64,000 nucleotides of DNA from Candidatus Chryseopegocella kryptomonas (GCF_001536065.1 NZ_CZVW01000002.1:104557-168556), one strand, 5' to 3'; positions 20,070-31,569 are shown, counted from the stretch's first letter. Translations and numbers: made by a program. Notes: generated by a model from the letters alone, not told the origin.

Positions 20070-21023
20070 TTATTTAACTGATACGGGTTGCTTCTTCAAA
20101 AGTTTCTCTTTCTCGGCTTTTCGCTGTCTTGCAAGCATAAAATCAACAACGATTGAGCTTGCAACATAAATTGATGAGTAAGTTCCGGTTATCATTCCAA
20201 TTGTTAAAGCAAATGCAAATCCACGGGTTACTTCACTCCCAACAAATAGCAAAATGACAAGAACTGCGATGACCGTCCCGCTTGTGATTATTGTTCTGCT
20301 TAATGTTTCGTTTATGCTCTTGTTGACTATTGATATGAAATCCATTGCTTTGTGAAGTTTCAAATTCTCTCTTATTCTGTCAAAGACGACGACCGTATCG
20401 TTTACCGAAAGACCGACGAGTGTAAGAAGCGCAGCCAGAAGAGTTTGATTCATTTCAATGTTTAAATAGGGAACCGCACTAAATATAGAGCAGAATCCAA
20501 GAGTGACTAAAACATCGTGAAACAGGGCTACAACTGCGCCAACTCCATAAATTGGTTTAAATCTTAAACCAATGTAAGCAAGCATAACTATCAAAGATAA
20601 AACAACAGTGTAAAATGCCTTTCTTCTTAATTCAGCGCCGATTCTTGGACCGACTTTTTCTTCGTTTAAAATTGTTATCTTGTTGTCTTTAAACTTCTCC
20701 TGTAAAGCTGCAAGTATCATCTCACCCATCTTTGTCCCTTCCATCTGCTCTGATGTTCGGATCAAAATTTCATTGTGCGTTCCATAGGTTTTAATTTCAC
20801 TTTTAGCAAGACCAATTTGAGCAATTGCGCTTCTTACATCTCCAATTTGAACTGGCTTTTCAAAGCGAACTATAACTTCCGTTCCGCCGAGGAAATCAAT
20901 CCCAAGCGGAATTCCACGGAAAATTAAAGAAATCAATCCAATAAGTATGATGGTTGCTGAAACAGCATACCAAATTTTCCTTTTCTCAATGAACTTTATA
21001 TTTGTTTTCCCAATAAATCTCAT
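20070..21023 (-). CDS. secF: protein translocase subunit SecF
   Basis: Inner-membrane partner of SecD that helps drive protein export using the proton or sodium gradient. 317 residues from ATG 21023, chosen because GAGGT lies just upstream; a TTG at 21038 is possible. TM1 near the N-terminus, then LGIDFLGGTEVIVRF, the SecF periplasmic domain and five C-terminal membrane segments including VNDTVVVFDRIREN, the family hallmark. It starts 29 bp after secD and ends at a strong terminator. Secretion of T9SS and TonB-type outer proteins seen elsewhere in the window would use this system. Confidence 0.95.
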   Translation of the reverse strand: MRFIGKTNIKFIEKRKIWYAVSATIILIGLISLIFRGIPLGIDFLGGTEVIVRFEKPVQIGDVRSAIAQIGLAKSEIKTYGTHNEILIRTSEQMEGTKMGEMILAALQEKFKDNKITILNEEKVGPRIGAELRRKAFYTVVLSLIVMLAYIGLRFKPIYGVGAVVALFHDVLVTLGFCSIFSAVPYLNIEMNQTLLAALLTLVGLSVNDTVVVFDRIRENLKLHKAMDFISIVNKSINETLSRTIITSGTVIAVLVILLFVGSEVTRGFAFALTIGMITGTYSSIYVASSIVVDFMLARQRKAEKEKLLKKQPVSVK

Positions 21024-21052
21024 CTTTAAACCTCGCAAAATTGTTTTTGAAA

Positions 21053-22918
21053 TTAACCAAATTTGACAACAGCTGGATATTTTTCAGCGACGATGTCGTA
21101 AACCACTTTCGTGATGAAAACTGCGCTGAAAAGGTTTGCAATTATACCAATCATAAGCGTGAGAGCGAAACCTTGAATCGGACCCGAACCAAAATTGTAA
21201 AGTATAAGTCCTGTCAAAAATGTTGTTATATTTGAGTCAAAAATTGCGCTAAACGCCTTTGAATAACCTTCATCAATTGCTGATCTTAAAGTTCTTCCAA
21301 TCGCAAGTTCCTCACGAATTCTTTCGTAAATAAGAACGTTCGCGTCAACCGCAACGCCGATTGTTAAAATTATTCCAGCTATGCCCGGCAATGTAAGAGT
21401 TGCGTTAAATCCCGCAAGCACTGCAAGGATGAAAGCAATGTTAAGTATAAGAGCAAAATCAGCGACGATTCCACCTGTTGAATAATACAGGATCATAAAC
21501 AAAGTTATAACGAGAAATGAAATCAAGCCAGCTTTAAGACCTTTTTGAATTGAGTCCTCACCAAGCGATGGACCAACGGTTCTTTCTTCAATTATTTCAA
21601 GCGGAGCTGGGAGAGCACCTGCTTTTAAAACAACTTCAAGAAGTTTTGCTTCCTCAGGGGAATCAAGCCCCTCAATTTGCGAGCTTCCGCCTATAATTTT
21701 CGTCCTTACAACTGGCCACGAATAAGCAGTTCCATCAAGTATAATTGCAATGTGTTTGTTTATATTTGCTCCCGTAATTCTTGCCCATTCACGAGCTCCT
21801 TCGCTGTTCATTCGCATTATAACAATTGGAGCGTTGTTGTTTGGATCAATCGTTGCTCTTGCTTCGGTTATAACTTTTCCAGTTATTTCGGGGTCTTTTT
21901 TAACCGCAAGAAGATTATAGTATTGATTTCCATCCTGTGCTGTAAATGGCTTTGCAGACCAAACAAATTCAAAATCAGGCGGAATTAAATTTTGTATATC
22001 GGGTCGTGAAAGCAAGTATTCAACATATCTTCTATCCCTTGCCATCACAAACCCTATCCCCGTTCTTTCATCAACTCTCACATATGCAAAGAATGGATGT
22101 TCTTTTTTAAATTTTTCAAACTCGCTCAAACCTGCGGTTGTATCCGCTCCAAGTTCTTCTGCAATGGTTTTTGTCGTGTCAGTTTTTGAGACAACTTTTG
22201 CTGTATCTGTAGTGTCTTTGATCTCTTTTCCGGCAAGATAATTGTCAATTGATTGCATAACTTTTATCGCAATGTCGGCTGGCTTTAAAAGTTTAAATTC
22301 AAGAACTGCTGTGCTCTGTAATAATTGCCTTACCTCTTCACGATTTTTAACTCCCGGCAATTCAACTACAATTCTATTTGCACCTTGCTTTTGAATTGAT
22401 GGCTCGGCAACTCCGTATTTGTCAACTCTGTTTCTTATAACTTCAAGTGCTCTGTCAATTGCATCTTGTGCCTGTTTTTCAAGTTCGGAAATTATCTCAG
22501 CATCGCTTTGTCTTATGTCGCCGTAGTATCTGCTTAATCTTATCCCTCTCTCTTGAAATTTTCTCAACAGAATTGATGTCACCGGCTCCTGCGAAGCAAC
22601 GGCTTCTTTTTTGACCTCAGCAAGTATTTGTCTGAATGTTTCATCTTTGTTCTTCGCAAGATTATCAAGCATCTTCACAATATCAACTTCAAGCGAGACA
22701 TACATTCCACCCTGAAGGTCAAGTCCGAGTTTTATCCTTTTTTGCTTTACTTTTTGAATATCGTCAATATGCTCCTGAACAAATTTTAAGCTATCTTCTC
22801 CACGAAGTTGTGAAAGTTTCTTCTGATAGTTGATGTCTTTGTAAGTCGGATAAAGATACCACAGTGCACCAGCAATTGAGATCAGGATTAAAATTATTTT
22901 CCATCTGTTCTTTTTCAC
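21053..22918 (-). CDS. secD: protein translocase subunit SecD
   Basis: Sec translocon accessory membrane protein. 621 residues. Signature LGLDLQGGMYVSLEVD near the N-terminus, a large periplasmic region (P1 head, with RNRVDKYGVAEP), a low-complexity Thr/Lys/Asp-rich stretch (about 235-265, KDTTDTAKVVSKTDTTKT) that lengthens the loop, and six membrane segments including VAVDANVLIYERIREEL. Upstream of secF in the same orientation and downstream of gyrA by 76 bp. Confidence 0.95.
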   Translation of the reverse strand: MKKNRWKIILILISIAGALWYLYPTYKDINYQKKLSQLRGEDSLKFVQEHIDDIQKVKQKRIKLGLDLQGGMYVSLEVDIVKMLDNLAKNKDETFRQILAEVKKEAVASQEPVTSILLRKFQERGIRLSRYYGDIRQSDAEIISELEKQAQDAIDRALEVIRNRVDKYGVAEPSIQKQGANRIVVELPGVKNREEVRQLLQSTAVLEFKLLKPADIAIKVMQSIDNYLAGKEIKDTTDTAKVVSKTDTTKTIAEELGADTTAGLSEFEKFKKEHPFFAYVRVDERTGIGFVMARDRRYVEYLLSRPDIQNLIPPDFEFVWSAKPFTAQDGNQYYNLLAVKKDPEITGKVITEARATIDPNNNAPIVIMRMNSEGAREWARITGANINKHIAIILDGTAYSWPVVRTKIIGGSSQIEGLDSPEEAKLLEVVLKAGALPAPLEIIEERTVGPSLGEDSIQKGLKAGLISFLVITLFMILYYSTGGIVADFALILNIAFILAVLAGFNATLTLPGIAGIILTIGVAVDANVLIYERIREELAIGRTLRSAIDEGYSKAFSAIFDSNITTFLTGLILYNFGSGPIQGFALTLMIGIIANLFSAVFITKVVYDIVAEKYPAVVKFG

Positions 22919-22994
22919 TTTCGCATCACCTTAATTAATTTTTGTTTGGAGTTTTAAAAGCACGAGATAAAATTAAAATCTTGCAACTTAAAAA

Positions 22995-25430
22995 TCAATC
23001 TTCTTCATCCTCTGCGACAACACTTGCAACAGAAGCAATTGAATCATCGTGATTTAATTTTATAAGTTTTACGCCTTGGGCATGCCTTCCCATAACTCTT
23101 ATATCCTTGATATGATGCCTTATGAGATAACCTTTCGTTGTCACAATCATTATATCGTCGTTGTCAAGGACTTCTTTAATTGCCACCATATCACCAGTTC
23201 TTTCATTCACTTTCACAGTTATTATTCCTTTTCCACCTCTGTGCGTAATTCTGTAATCTGAAAGCTCACTTCGTTTCCCGAAACCTTTTTCAGTGACAAC
23301 AAGAATTGTTGTTCCGGGTCTTTTAACTGCTATCATTCCGATGACTTCATCACCTTTTTCAAGTTTAATTCCTCTAACACCGGTTGCTTGTCTCCCCATT
23401 GGTCTTATGTCTTTTTCGTTAAATCTTATAGCCATTCCTTTCCTTGTTCCGATGATTAAGTCCTGTGTTCCATCTGTCAAGCGTGCGTCAACAAGTCGGT
23501 CGCCACGATTTAGGTTAATTGCAATTATTCCAATTCTTCGCGGATTTGAGAACTCTTCAAGTGGAACTTTCTTAACATAGCCCATTTTTGTAACCATCGT
23601 GATGAAAAGTTTCTCGTTAAATTCTTTCACCGTTACAAATGCGGTTATCTTCTCATCCGGTTCTTTATTTATAAGATGCGAAATTGATCTTCCTCTTGAT
23701 GCTCTCCCAGCTTCGGGTATCTCGTGAACCTTTAACCAGTAAGCTCTGCCTTTGTCTGTGAAGAAAATGATGTAATGATGCGTTGATGCAACAAACATAT
23801 GCTCAACGAAATCATCTTCTTTCGTTGCTGTTGCTGTTATGCCTTTTCCACCGCGATTTTGCCTACGATAACCACTTACAGGATAACGCTTGATGAAACC
23901 ATTGTGAGTTATCGTTATAACGACATCTTCTTCAGCTATCAAATCTTCAATCGTAAATTCTTCTTCGTCTTCAATTATCTGCGTTCTCCTCTCGTCTCCA
24001 TATTTTTCTTTGAGTTTGAGAAGTTCTTCTTTTATCAACTCTTTTTGTAATTCTTTGCTTCTTAAAATGCTCTTTAAACGCTCAATTAACTTTATCGTCT
24101 CTTTGTATTCCGTTTCAATTTTGCTTCTTTCAAGACCTGTTAATCTTTGCAATCTCATATCAAGTATTGCTTTCGCCTGGATTTCTGAAAGTTTAAATCT
24201 TTTCATCAAATTCGTTTTTGCTGTCTCAGGGTCTTTTGATTTTTTTATGAGCTCAACTATCTCATCAATGTTGTCAAGTGCGATTTTATATCCTTCAAGT
24301 ATGTGGGCTCTTTTCTCGGCATCATCAAGTTCAAATTTGGTTCTTCGGACGATGACATTGAGCCGGAAATTGATAAACTCCATCATCATTTCTTTCAAAT
24401 TCAAAATCTTCGGCACCCCATTCACAAGCGCAAGCATTATCACCCCAAAAGTTGATTGAAGGTTAGTATGCTTGTAAAGATTGTTTAAAATCACCTCCGG
24501 CTGTGCATCCCGCTTCAATTCAATTACAATTCTCATTCCGTCTTTGTCCGATTCGTCCCTTATGTCAGATATGTCTTCAATTTTTTTGTTCTGAACGAGC
24601 TCTGCTATTTTTTCAATTAGCGACGCTTTGTTTACTTGATAAGGTATTTCTGTTATGACAATTCTAGAACGACCTTTGTAATTTTCAATGTTAGCTTTTG
24701 CCCTGACTATTATCCTGCCTCTTCCAGTTGTGTAAGCTTCTTTAATTCCAGAAAGTCCGACTATAATCCCACCGGTTGGGAAGTCAGGTCCTTTGACATA
24801 TTTCATAAGTTTTTCAACAGGTAAATCTGGATTTTTCAAAAGTGCGATCAAGCCATCAACAATTTCATTTAAATTATGCGGTGGAATATTCGTTGCCATA
24901 CCAACCGCGATACCACTTGATCCATTGATGAGTAAATTTGGAAGAATTGTCGGTAGGACTTCCGGTTCTTTTAATGTTTCATCAAAGTTTGGGCGAAAAT
25001 CAACCGTGTTTTTCTCTATGTCCTGCAACATCTCTTCCGCAATTGCTGATAACCTTGCCTCTGTGTATCTCATCGCTGCTGGTGAATCACCATCGATTGA
25101 GCCGAAATTTCCTTGCCCATCAACAAGTGGATATCGCATTGTGAAGTCCTGTGCAAGTCGCACAAGCGTATCATAAACAGCAGCATCACCGTGAGGGTGG
25201 TATTTACCCAAAGTTTCACCGACAATTCTTGCGCACTTTTTATATGGTCTATTGTGTAAAAGTCCAAGCTCATACATCGTGTAAAGAACTCGCCTTTGAA
25301 CTGGCTTCAAACCATCTCTTACATCAGGAAGTGCGCGCGAGACAATTACTGACATCGCATAATCAAGGTAGGAATACTTTATCTCCTCTTCAATTTCAAC
25401 CGGCTGAATTTTCTCCTGAACTGTCGCCAT
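22995..25430 (-). CDS. gyrA: DNA gyrase subunit A
   Basis: Breakage-reunion subunit of gyrase, which introduces negative supercoils. 811 residues, the usual length. The N-terminal winged-helix domain carries the catalytic Tyr in [11 protein letters not shown] (about 120). The quinolone-determining region follows [18 protein letters not shown]. The C-terminal beta-pinwheel contains a GyrA-box-like QNRGGKG, supporting gyrase rather than topoisomerase IV, and ends in an acidic tail. It follows gyrB by 32 bp on the minus strand. Confidence 0.96.
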   Translation of the reverse strand: MATVQEKIQPVEIEEEIKYSYLDYAMSVIVSRALPDVRDGLKPVQRRVLYTMYELGLLHNRPYKKCARIVGETLGKYHPHGDAAVYDTLVRLAQDFTMRYPLVDGQGNFGSIDGDSPAAMRYTEARLSAIAEEMLQDIEKNTVDFRPNFDETLKEPEVLPTILPNLLINGSSGIAVGMATNIPPHNLNEIVDGLIALLKNPDLPVEKLMKYVKGPDFPTGGIIVGLSGIKEAYTTGRGRIIVRAKANIENYKGRSRIVITEIPYQVNKASLIEKIAELVQNKKIEDISDIRDESDKDGMRIVIELKRDAQPEVILNNLYKHTNLQSTFGVIMLALVNGVPKILNLKEMMMEFINFRLNVIVRRTKFELDDAEKRAHILEGYKIALDNIDEIVELIKKSKDPETAKTNLMKRFKLSEIQAKAILDMRLQRLTGLERSKIETEYKETIKLIERLKSILRSKELQKELIKEELLKLKEKYGDERRTQIIEDEEEFTIEDLIAEEDVVITITHNGFIKRYPVSGYRRQNRGGKGITATATKEDDFVEHMFVASTHHYIIFFTDKGRAYWLKVHEIPEAGRASRGRSISHLINKEPDEKITAFVTVKEFNEKLFITMVTKMGYVKKVPLEEFSNPRRIGIIAINLNRGDRLVDARLTDGTQDLIIGTRKGMAIRFNEKDIRPMGRQATGVRGIKLEKGDEVIGMIAVKRPGTTILVVTEKGFGKRSELSDYRITHRGGKGIITVKVNERTGDMVAIKEVLDNDDIMIVTTKGYLIRHHIKDIRVMGRHAQGVKLIKLNHDDSIASVASVVAEDEED

Positions 25431-25462
25431 TTAACATTCCAAAAAATTTGTTTTTAATTCAA

Positions 25463-27526
<2,064 letters not shown>

Positions 27527-27536
27527 TCAAATTTCG

Positions 27537-27854
27537 TCATTTGTTTTTAAAATCATAACCTGCATCAATAAAAACAATTTCACGAATTACATCCGCTTTA
27601 AGCGAATCATTGAGCTTGTTTATTATCTCTCGCCTCATCATAAAAAGATGATGTTTCCACGATGGATTTGTAACTTTCACATAAAGAACACCATTTTCAA
27701 CTCTTTCAGCGATTGAAACTTTTGCTATGTATGGACCTACAACTTCAGCCCACCGACTTACAGCCATTCCTTCTTTTACCTTTTTTTCAACGCCGAGATT
27801 TTTTAGAAAAGTATCCAGCACCTCTCCAAGCGAAACAGGTTTTCTTCTACGCAT
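27537..27854 (-). CDS. dciA: DUF721 / DciA-like helicase-loading protein
   Basis: DciA-type proteins are replicative-helicase operators in bacteria lacking DnaC/DnaI. 105 residues with the typical DUF721 pattern: W-AEVVGPYIAKVS, then a beta-strand stretch LYVKVTNPSWKHHL and a helix leading to IREIVFIDAG. Its start overlaps the end of recF by 8 bp and it precedes gyrB. This recF-dciA-gyrB order is common in bacteria and supports the assignment. Role is inferred from the family. Confidence 0.85.
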   Translation of the reverse strand: MRRRKPVSLGEVLDTFLKNLGVEKKVKEGMAVSRWAEVVGPYIAKVSIAERVENGVLYVKVTNPSWKHHLFMMRREIINKLNDSLKADVIREIVFIDAGYDFKNK

Positions 27855-28977
27855 CTTTTACAACTCCTGAATTTACAATAAATTTTTTCACTTTGAATTT
27901 TTCTTCAAACTTTTTAATTGTCTCCGAATCAGTCGCAGTTATGAAACTTTGTCCGATATTTCCAACAATTGAAAGCAATTTCTCGGTTCTTTCAATGTCA
28001 AGTTCCGCAAACACATCGTCAAGCAATATGATCGGTTTTTCAATTTTTTTCTCTTTCAAATAAAAAAATTTCGCAATTGTCAAAGCAACAAGAAATGTTT
28101 TAACCTGTCCTTGCGAAGCGAAACGCCTCAACTCACGACCGTTAATTTTGAAAACAAATTCATCTCTATGCGGACCAACGAGCGTAATTCCTCGCTTTAT
28201 CTCTTCGTTTCTGCTCCTTAGCAAAATTTCTCTAAAATTTCCCTTTAATGTCTCAAAATCCTCACTTTTCTTTATATCAATCTGGGTTACATACTCAATC
28301 TCTGGCTCTTCAACCTCATTAAACTTTGAATAAGCATTCTTAAAAAATCCGATAAATTCGCTTATAAATTTTTTCCTTCGCAAGATTATTCTGCTTGCAT
28401 AATTTACAAATGTCTCGTCCCAAACTTCCAGCAGGTCAATTCCTTGCTCAAATTTTATCTCGTCGTTTGCTATTGCGTTTAAAATTTTATTTCTTTGCTT
28501 TAAAATTTTTTTGTAGTCAATAAGTTCATCTGTGTAAACTGAACTTACTTGAGCAATTGTCAGATCAAAAAATTTTCTTCTCTCTTCTGGGGAACCCTGC
28601 GCTGTTTCTTTGCTCCGTGGTGAAAGTATGACAATTGGAAATTTGCTTATCAAGATGGAAAATTTTTCAACTGGCTCTTTATTTAAAAAAATTTTTTTGC
28701 CTTGACCATTTTCAAAACTAACTCTGACTATCGCTTCATGACCGTTATCAAATTCAAATTTCCCAAGCACTTCAAAAAATTTTGAATTAAAATTTAAAAC
28801 ATACGAATCAGAACTTGCGTTGAAACTTTTTGTCAGGCAAAGATACGAGATCGCTTCAAGTATGCTTGTTTTTCCCTGTGCGTTTCCACCGACAATCAAA
28901 TTTAAATTTTCAGAGAACTCAATTTGAGTGTGTATATGATTTCTAAAATTTTTTATCTCAATCGTTTTCAAAATCAT
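27847..28977 (-). CDS. recF: DNA replication and repair protein RecF
   Basis: SMC-like ATPase that loads RecA at gaps in single-stranded DNA. 376 residues. Walker A GGNAQGKTSILEAI (about 30-43), ABC signature-like region FASQGQVKTFLVAL, and Walker B IILLDDVFAELD near residue 320. It lies 5 bp downstream of the dnaN reading frame and overlaps dciA by 8 bp, within the classical dnaN-recF-gyrB block. Confidence 0.95.
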   Translation of the reverse strand: MILKTIEIKNFRNHIHTQIEFSENLNLIVGGNAQGKTSILEAISYLCLTKSFNASSDSYVLNFNSKFFEVLGKFEFDNGHEAIVRVSFENGQGKKIFLNKEPVEKFSILISKFPIVILSPRSKETAQGSPEERRKFFDLTIAQVSSVYTDELIDYKKILKQRNKILNAIANDEIKFEQGIDLLEVWDETFVNYASRIILRRKKFISEFIGFFKNAYSKFNEVEEPEIEYVTQIDIKKSEDFETLKGNFREILLRSRNEEIKRGITLVGPHRDEFVFKINGRELRRFASQGQVKTFLVALTIAKFFYLKEKKIEKPIILLDDVFAELDIERTEKLLSIVGNIGQSFITATDSETIKKFEEKFKVKKFIVNSGVVKDA

Positions 28978-28982
28978 TTGAT

Positions 28983-29399
28983 TTAAACATTTAATCTCAT
29001 CGGCATAACAAGCATTAAAATTTCCTTATCTTCTGAGGTCTCATATGGTTGAACAATGGCTGCTCTTGTCGGGCTTCCAAATTTGAACATAACTTTCTCC
29101 GAATCAAGATGACCGAGTATATCAATTATAAACTTCGCATTGAAAGCAATTTCCATCGGCTCACCATTGTAAGTGCAGTTCAATTTCTCTTTTGCAGAAC
29201 CACCAAAATCAATATCTTCTGCGGAGATTTCAACATAACCTGATGGATCAAGTGTGAATTTTATCTGATTCGTTGTTGAATTTGCAAAAATTGAAACTCT
29301 CTTAACAGTTGAAAGGAAAAGTTCTCGCTCAACGACGAGCTCCTTATTGTTCTCATACGGGATCACGCTTTCGTAATTTGGATATTTTTCATCAATCAA
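28983..29399 (-). CDS. dnaN: DNA polymerase III sliding clamp, C-terminal part (downstream of in-frame stop)
   Basis: Continuation of dnaN in the same frame after a TAA at 29460-29462. Between that stop and 29399 the frame also reads as clamp sequence (ISINEKHIQF, TIISRLIDEKYPNY), so homology resumes directly at the next codon, 29459. Third clamp domain features are YPNYESVIP and the C-terminal MLVMPMRLNV, which matches the usual ending of bacterial clamps. The start at 29399 is only the first TTG codon after the stop and has no ribosome-binding site, so this is not expected to be an independent protein. Together with the upstream part it gives a normal-length clamp of about 377 residues. Confidence 0.85.
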   Translation of the reverse strand: MIDEKYPNYESVIPYENNKELVVERELFLSTVKRVSIFANSTTNQIKFTLDPSGYVEISAEDIDFGGSAKEKLNCTYNGEPMEIAFNAKFIIDILGHLDSEKVMFKFGSPTRAAIVQPYETSEDKEILMLVMPMRLNV

Positions 29400-29459
29400 T
29401 CTTGAAATGATGGTTAAACTCTCAGTTGAAAATTGAATGTGCTTTTCATTTATTGAGAT

Positions 29460-30119
29460 TTAGCATGTATCTTCATCTTCAATTGATTTTGCTATGATTT
29501 GAAGCGTTTTCGCTGGGACTATAACACCATCGCTTGAATTCGTCTTTGCTTTATCAAGACCTTTTCTCGTTATCTTCACGAGGCGATATCCGTCCGTTGC
29601 AACCGCAATCAATTCATTTTCTTTAAATTGAAACAAAACCCCTGTTGTTGCTGGGCGAAGTTCTTCCTTTGATGTCGCAAAAACTGTGTCCTCAATTATA
29701 TCCTTCAAAATTTCACCGTTTATCTCAATGCCTGAATCAGCACCTATCATTTCTGGAATTGACGGAAAAGATTCCGATGGCTCGGCGCTCATTTTATATT
29801 CCCCTCCCTTGTTCGTCGTAATCACGACTCTATCAGAGTCAAGCGTTTCAAATCTCAAAAGCAAACCCTCTGGCAATGCCTTTACAACACTTGTGAGTTT
29901 ATCCTCAGGAATTGCAATCGCTCCATCTTCTTCTCCATCCACTGGATCAAGCGTCATCCTAACGGATATTTCAAGATCGGTTGCGGTAAGTGTCAGCGTA
30001 TTTCCATTGAGTTCAAACAAAATATCCTGTAATATGGGCAAAGTCGTTTTTGACGGGACAACTGTGCTTACCTTTGCCAATGCTTCTTTTAACCTGTCGC
30101 TTGAAATTGAAAATTTCAT
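29460..30119 (-). CDS. dnaN: DNA polymerase III sliding clamp, N-terminal part ending at an in-frame TAA
   Basis: The beta clamp encircles DNA and tethers the polymerase. This part (219 residues) holds domains 1 and 2: start MKFSISSDRLKEAL, LPILQDILFELN, and RPATTGVLFQF...ATDGYRLV, all typical. The frame is closed by TAA directly after IEDEDTC, but the next codon resumes clamp sequence in the same frame, so a single base change separates this from an intact gene. Shine-Dalgarno GGAGGTGG precedes the ATG. Because dnaN is essential, a sequencing error, suppression or a second copy must be considered. Confidence 0.9.
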   Translation of the reverse strand: MKFSISSDRLKEALAKVSTVVPSKTTLPILQDILFELNGNTLTLTATDLEISVRMTLDPVDGEEDGAIAIPEDKLTSVVKALPEGLLLRFETLDSDRVVITTNKGGEYKMSAEPSESFPSIPEMIGADSGIEINGEILKDIIEDTVFATSKEELRPATTGVLFQFKENELIAVATDGYRLVKITRKGLDKAKTNSSDGVIVPAKTLQIIAKSIEDEDTC

Positions 30120-30161
30120 CTTCCACCTCCAATTTTCGTGGTTTATAAATTTAACTGACCT

Positions 30162-30190
30162 AATTTACCAAATTATCCGATAAAATTCAA
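30162..30190 (-). promoter_or_regulatory. candidate promoter of dnaN
   Basis: Minus strand TTGAAT, 17-bp spacer, TAAATT, ending 43 bp upstream of the dnaN ATG. It matches the TTGAnn-N17 form of other promoters in this window but with a weaker -10. Confidence 0.45.
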
Positions 30191-30333
30191 GTGAAGGTTG
30201 CTGAAATTGTGAAACTTTTACAAAACTTTTTTATTGAAAATCAATCAAAATTTGCGATTTGATTTGTTATTACAAAATCGTTCCATTGCGTGGTTGTCTT
30301 TATCACAGATTTTTGTTGGGATATTTTGCATTT

Positions 30334-30339
30334 TATAAT
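30334..30339 (+). promoter_or_regulatory. candidate -10 element upstream of the lytic transglycosylase
   Basis: A perfect TATAAT lies directly before the inverted repeat at 30341-30395, so a transcript would begin within or just before the left arm. No good -35 at 16-18 bp was found (TTGTTG is 15 bp away), hence low confidence. Confidence 0.35.
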
Positions 30340-30340
30340 T

Positions 30341-30395
30341 GCAAGGGTTAAATTAGTATGCCCCGCTCTGATAGATTCCAGTGTTTAACCCTTGC
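30341..30395 (+). repeat. perfect 12-bp inverted repeat with 31-nt loop in the dnaN / transglycosylase intergenic region
   Basis: Arms GCAAGGGTTAAA (30341-30352) and TTTAACCCTTGC (30384-30395) are perfectly complementary. The 299-bp region 30120-30418 holds this repeat, candidate promoters for both flanking genes and no gene. The loop contains a GC-rich patch (GCCCCGC) unusual for the local AT-rich sequence. It could be a structured 5' leader or a protein-binding site; no terminator T-run follows. Confidence 0.7.
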
Positions 30396-30418
30396 GTTCT
30401 TGATTAATTAAAAACAAA

Positions 30419-31270
30419 GTGAAGAATTTTTTTATGTTAAAATTTTTATTCCAAAATAAGTCGGTCAAAAAAGCCAGCTCTCGGAGAAGAAACTATAAAA
30501 GAGCTGGGCGCAAATCTTTAGAAGCAGGGCATAAAATTATTGTTTTCCTTTTTAGTTTGAGTATGGCGTTGAGCTGTTCTGGGATTCACTCAAAGAATTC
30601 ATCGCCCAACCTTGGGGGGCAAGCCTTAGTTGTTGAAACATCGGAAAGTAATTCTTCTTCTGAGGAATCAAATTTAGACCCGTCGTTAAGGGCGGAAATC
30701 CCTGAGTCAATAAGAGAATATCTCCCATTGATAAAAAAATACTCAAAAATTTACGGATTTGATTGGCGATTGATTATCGCTGTAATTCAGCAGGAGTCAA
30801 GTTTCAGGCACGATGCAGTGAGTCCGAAAGGAGCTTACGGATTACTTCAAATTATGCCAGAGACGGGTGAAGAACTTGTTTTAACTGTTTCGCACATTTA
30901 CGATTTTAGAACCCCCGAGCAAAACATTATAGCAGGCATTCATTATCTCTGGACACAATTCAATAGATTTTATACAAAAGGAATGGATTCGGTTGAATGT
31001 TTGAAACTTGCACTTGCTGCTTATAACGCAGGACCTGGGCGTGTTCTTGATGCTCAACAGCTGGCTTTGTATCTTGGTGAGGACCCGAACAAATGGGAGA
31101 GTATAAAAATGACTTTGCCTCTTCTTTCGGCTGAATACTATACGCTTCACAAATATATCTGGGACTCCGGAAGACCACGAAGTGGGTATTTTAGAAATTA
31201 CAGGGAAACTTTGAACTATGTTGAAAAAATAATGCAAAATTACGAAAGGTATAAAAAATCTATCAAATGA
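30419..31270 (+). CDS. lytic transglycosylase (SLT domain), probable lipoprotein
   Basis: Cleaves peptidoglycan glycan strands in the periplasm. 283 residues from a GTG at 30419, or 278 from ATG 30434; neither has a strong ribosome-binding site. The mature part carries the SLT fold: IIAVIQQESSFRHDAVS with the catalytic Glu, PKGAYGLLQIMP, and LALAAYNAGPGRV. A lipobox-like MALSC follows the hydrophobic stretch IIVFLFSLS near residue 45, implying a lipoprotein. The ~35 Lys/Arg-rich residues before it are unusually long for a signal peptide and are encoded by a region that can fold into a hairpin (30474-30507), so the true start is uncertain. A strong terminator follows. Confidence 0.85.
   Translation: MKNFFMLKFLFQNKSVKKASSRRRNYKRAGRKSLEAGHKIIVFLFSLSMALSCSGIHSKNSSPNLGGQALVVETSESNSSSEESNLDPSLRAEIPESIREYLPLIKKYSKIYGFDWRLIIAVIQQESSFRHDAVSPKGAYGLLQIMPETGEELVLTVSHIYDFRTPEQNIIAGIHYLWTQFNRFYTKGMDSVECLKLALAAYNAGPGRVLDAQQLALYLGEDPNKWESIKMTLPLLSAEYYTLHKYIWDSGRPRSGYFRNYRETLNYVEKIMQNYERYKKSIK
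30474..30507 (+). other. stable hairpin in the 5' part of the transglycosylase reading frame
   Basis: CCAGCTCT (30474-30481) pairs perfectly with AGAGCTGG (30500-30507) around an 18-nt loop, followed by GCGCAAATC. The order stem then GCGCAAA recalls part of the c-di-GMP-I (GEMM) riboswitch core, but the rest of that consensus is not visible. Confidence 0.4.
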
Positions 31271-31277
31271 GTCAAAG

Positions 31278-31312
31278 AAAGGGCGGTTTCCTAAAACCGC
31301 CCTTTTTATTTT
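31278..31312 (+). terminator. rho-independent terminator after lytic transglycosylase
   Basis: Perfect 9-bp GC-rich stem GGGCGGTTT / AAACCGCCC (extended by AAA/TTT to 12 bp), 4-nt loop CCTA, followed by TTTTTATTTTT. It lies between convergent genes and may also stop minus-strand transcription. Confidence 0.93.
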
Positions 31313-31569
31313 TAAATCCCTTTTTCCTTTAATCTCTGCTTTATAATCTCAATTGCTTCTTCATCTGTTATTTTCAATCTTGACCTTGCCATTTTAACCG
31401 CCGTTTCAAGAGAATCAACTTTTCCAGTAAGATACAACCAGATGTGATACCCAAGACGATTTAAATCATTCGGTTCTTCGGCTGGAATACCTTCAACAAC
31501 TGAATAAGCAATTTTCTCAGGGCTATCGGATGGAAATTCTTTTACAGACGCTGGAGCTTTTGTCGTCAT
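31312..31569 (-). CDS. small conserved-type hypothetical protein
   Basis: 85 residues, no recognised family, no signal peptide or membrane segment. The C-terminal half is helical and charged (ITDEEAIEIIKQRLKEKGI); the middle holds GYHIWLYLTGKVDSLETA. A genuine gene is suggested by reasonable amino-acid composition, an ATG start and a position ending exactly at a shared terminator with the convergent transglycosylase. No clear Shine-Dalgarno is seen. It stands alone between two plus-strand genes. Confidence 0.6.
   Translation of the reverse strand: MTTKAPASVKEFPSDSPEKIAYSVVEGIPAEEPNDLNRLGYHIWLYLTGKVDSLETAVKMARSRLKITDEEAIEIIKQRLKEKGI

Noticed and set aside
24010..24459. 149-codon plus-strand open frame
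   Set aside because: Antisense shadow of gyrA, low-complexity Ser/Phe/Leu composition, no ribosome-binding site.
30120..30418. Candidate replication origin between dnaN and the transglycosylase gene
   Set aside because: AT-rich with an inverted repeat, but no cluster of DnaA boxes and no dnaA nearby.
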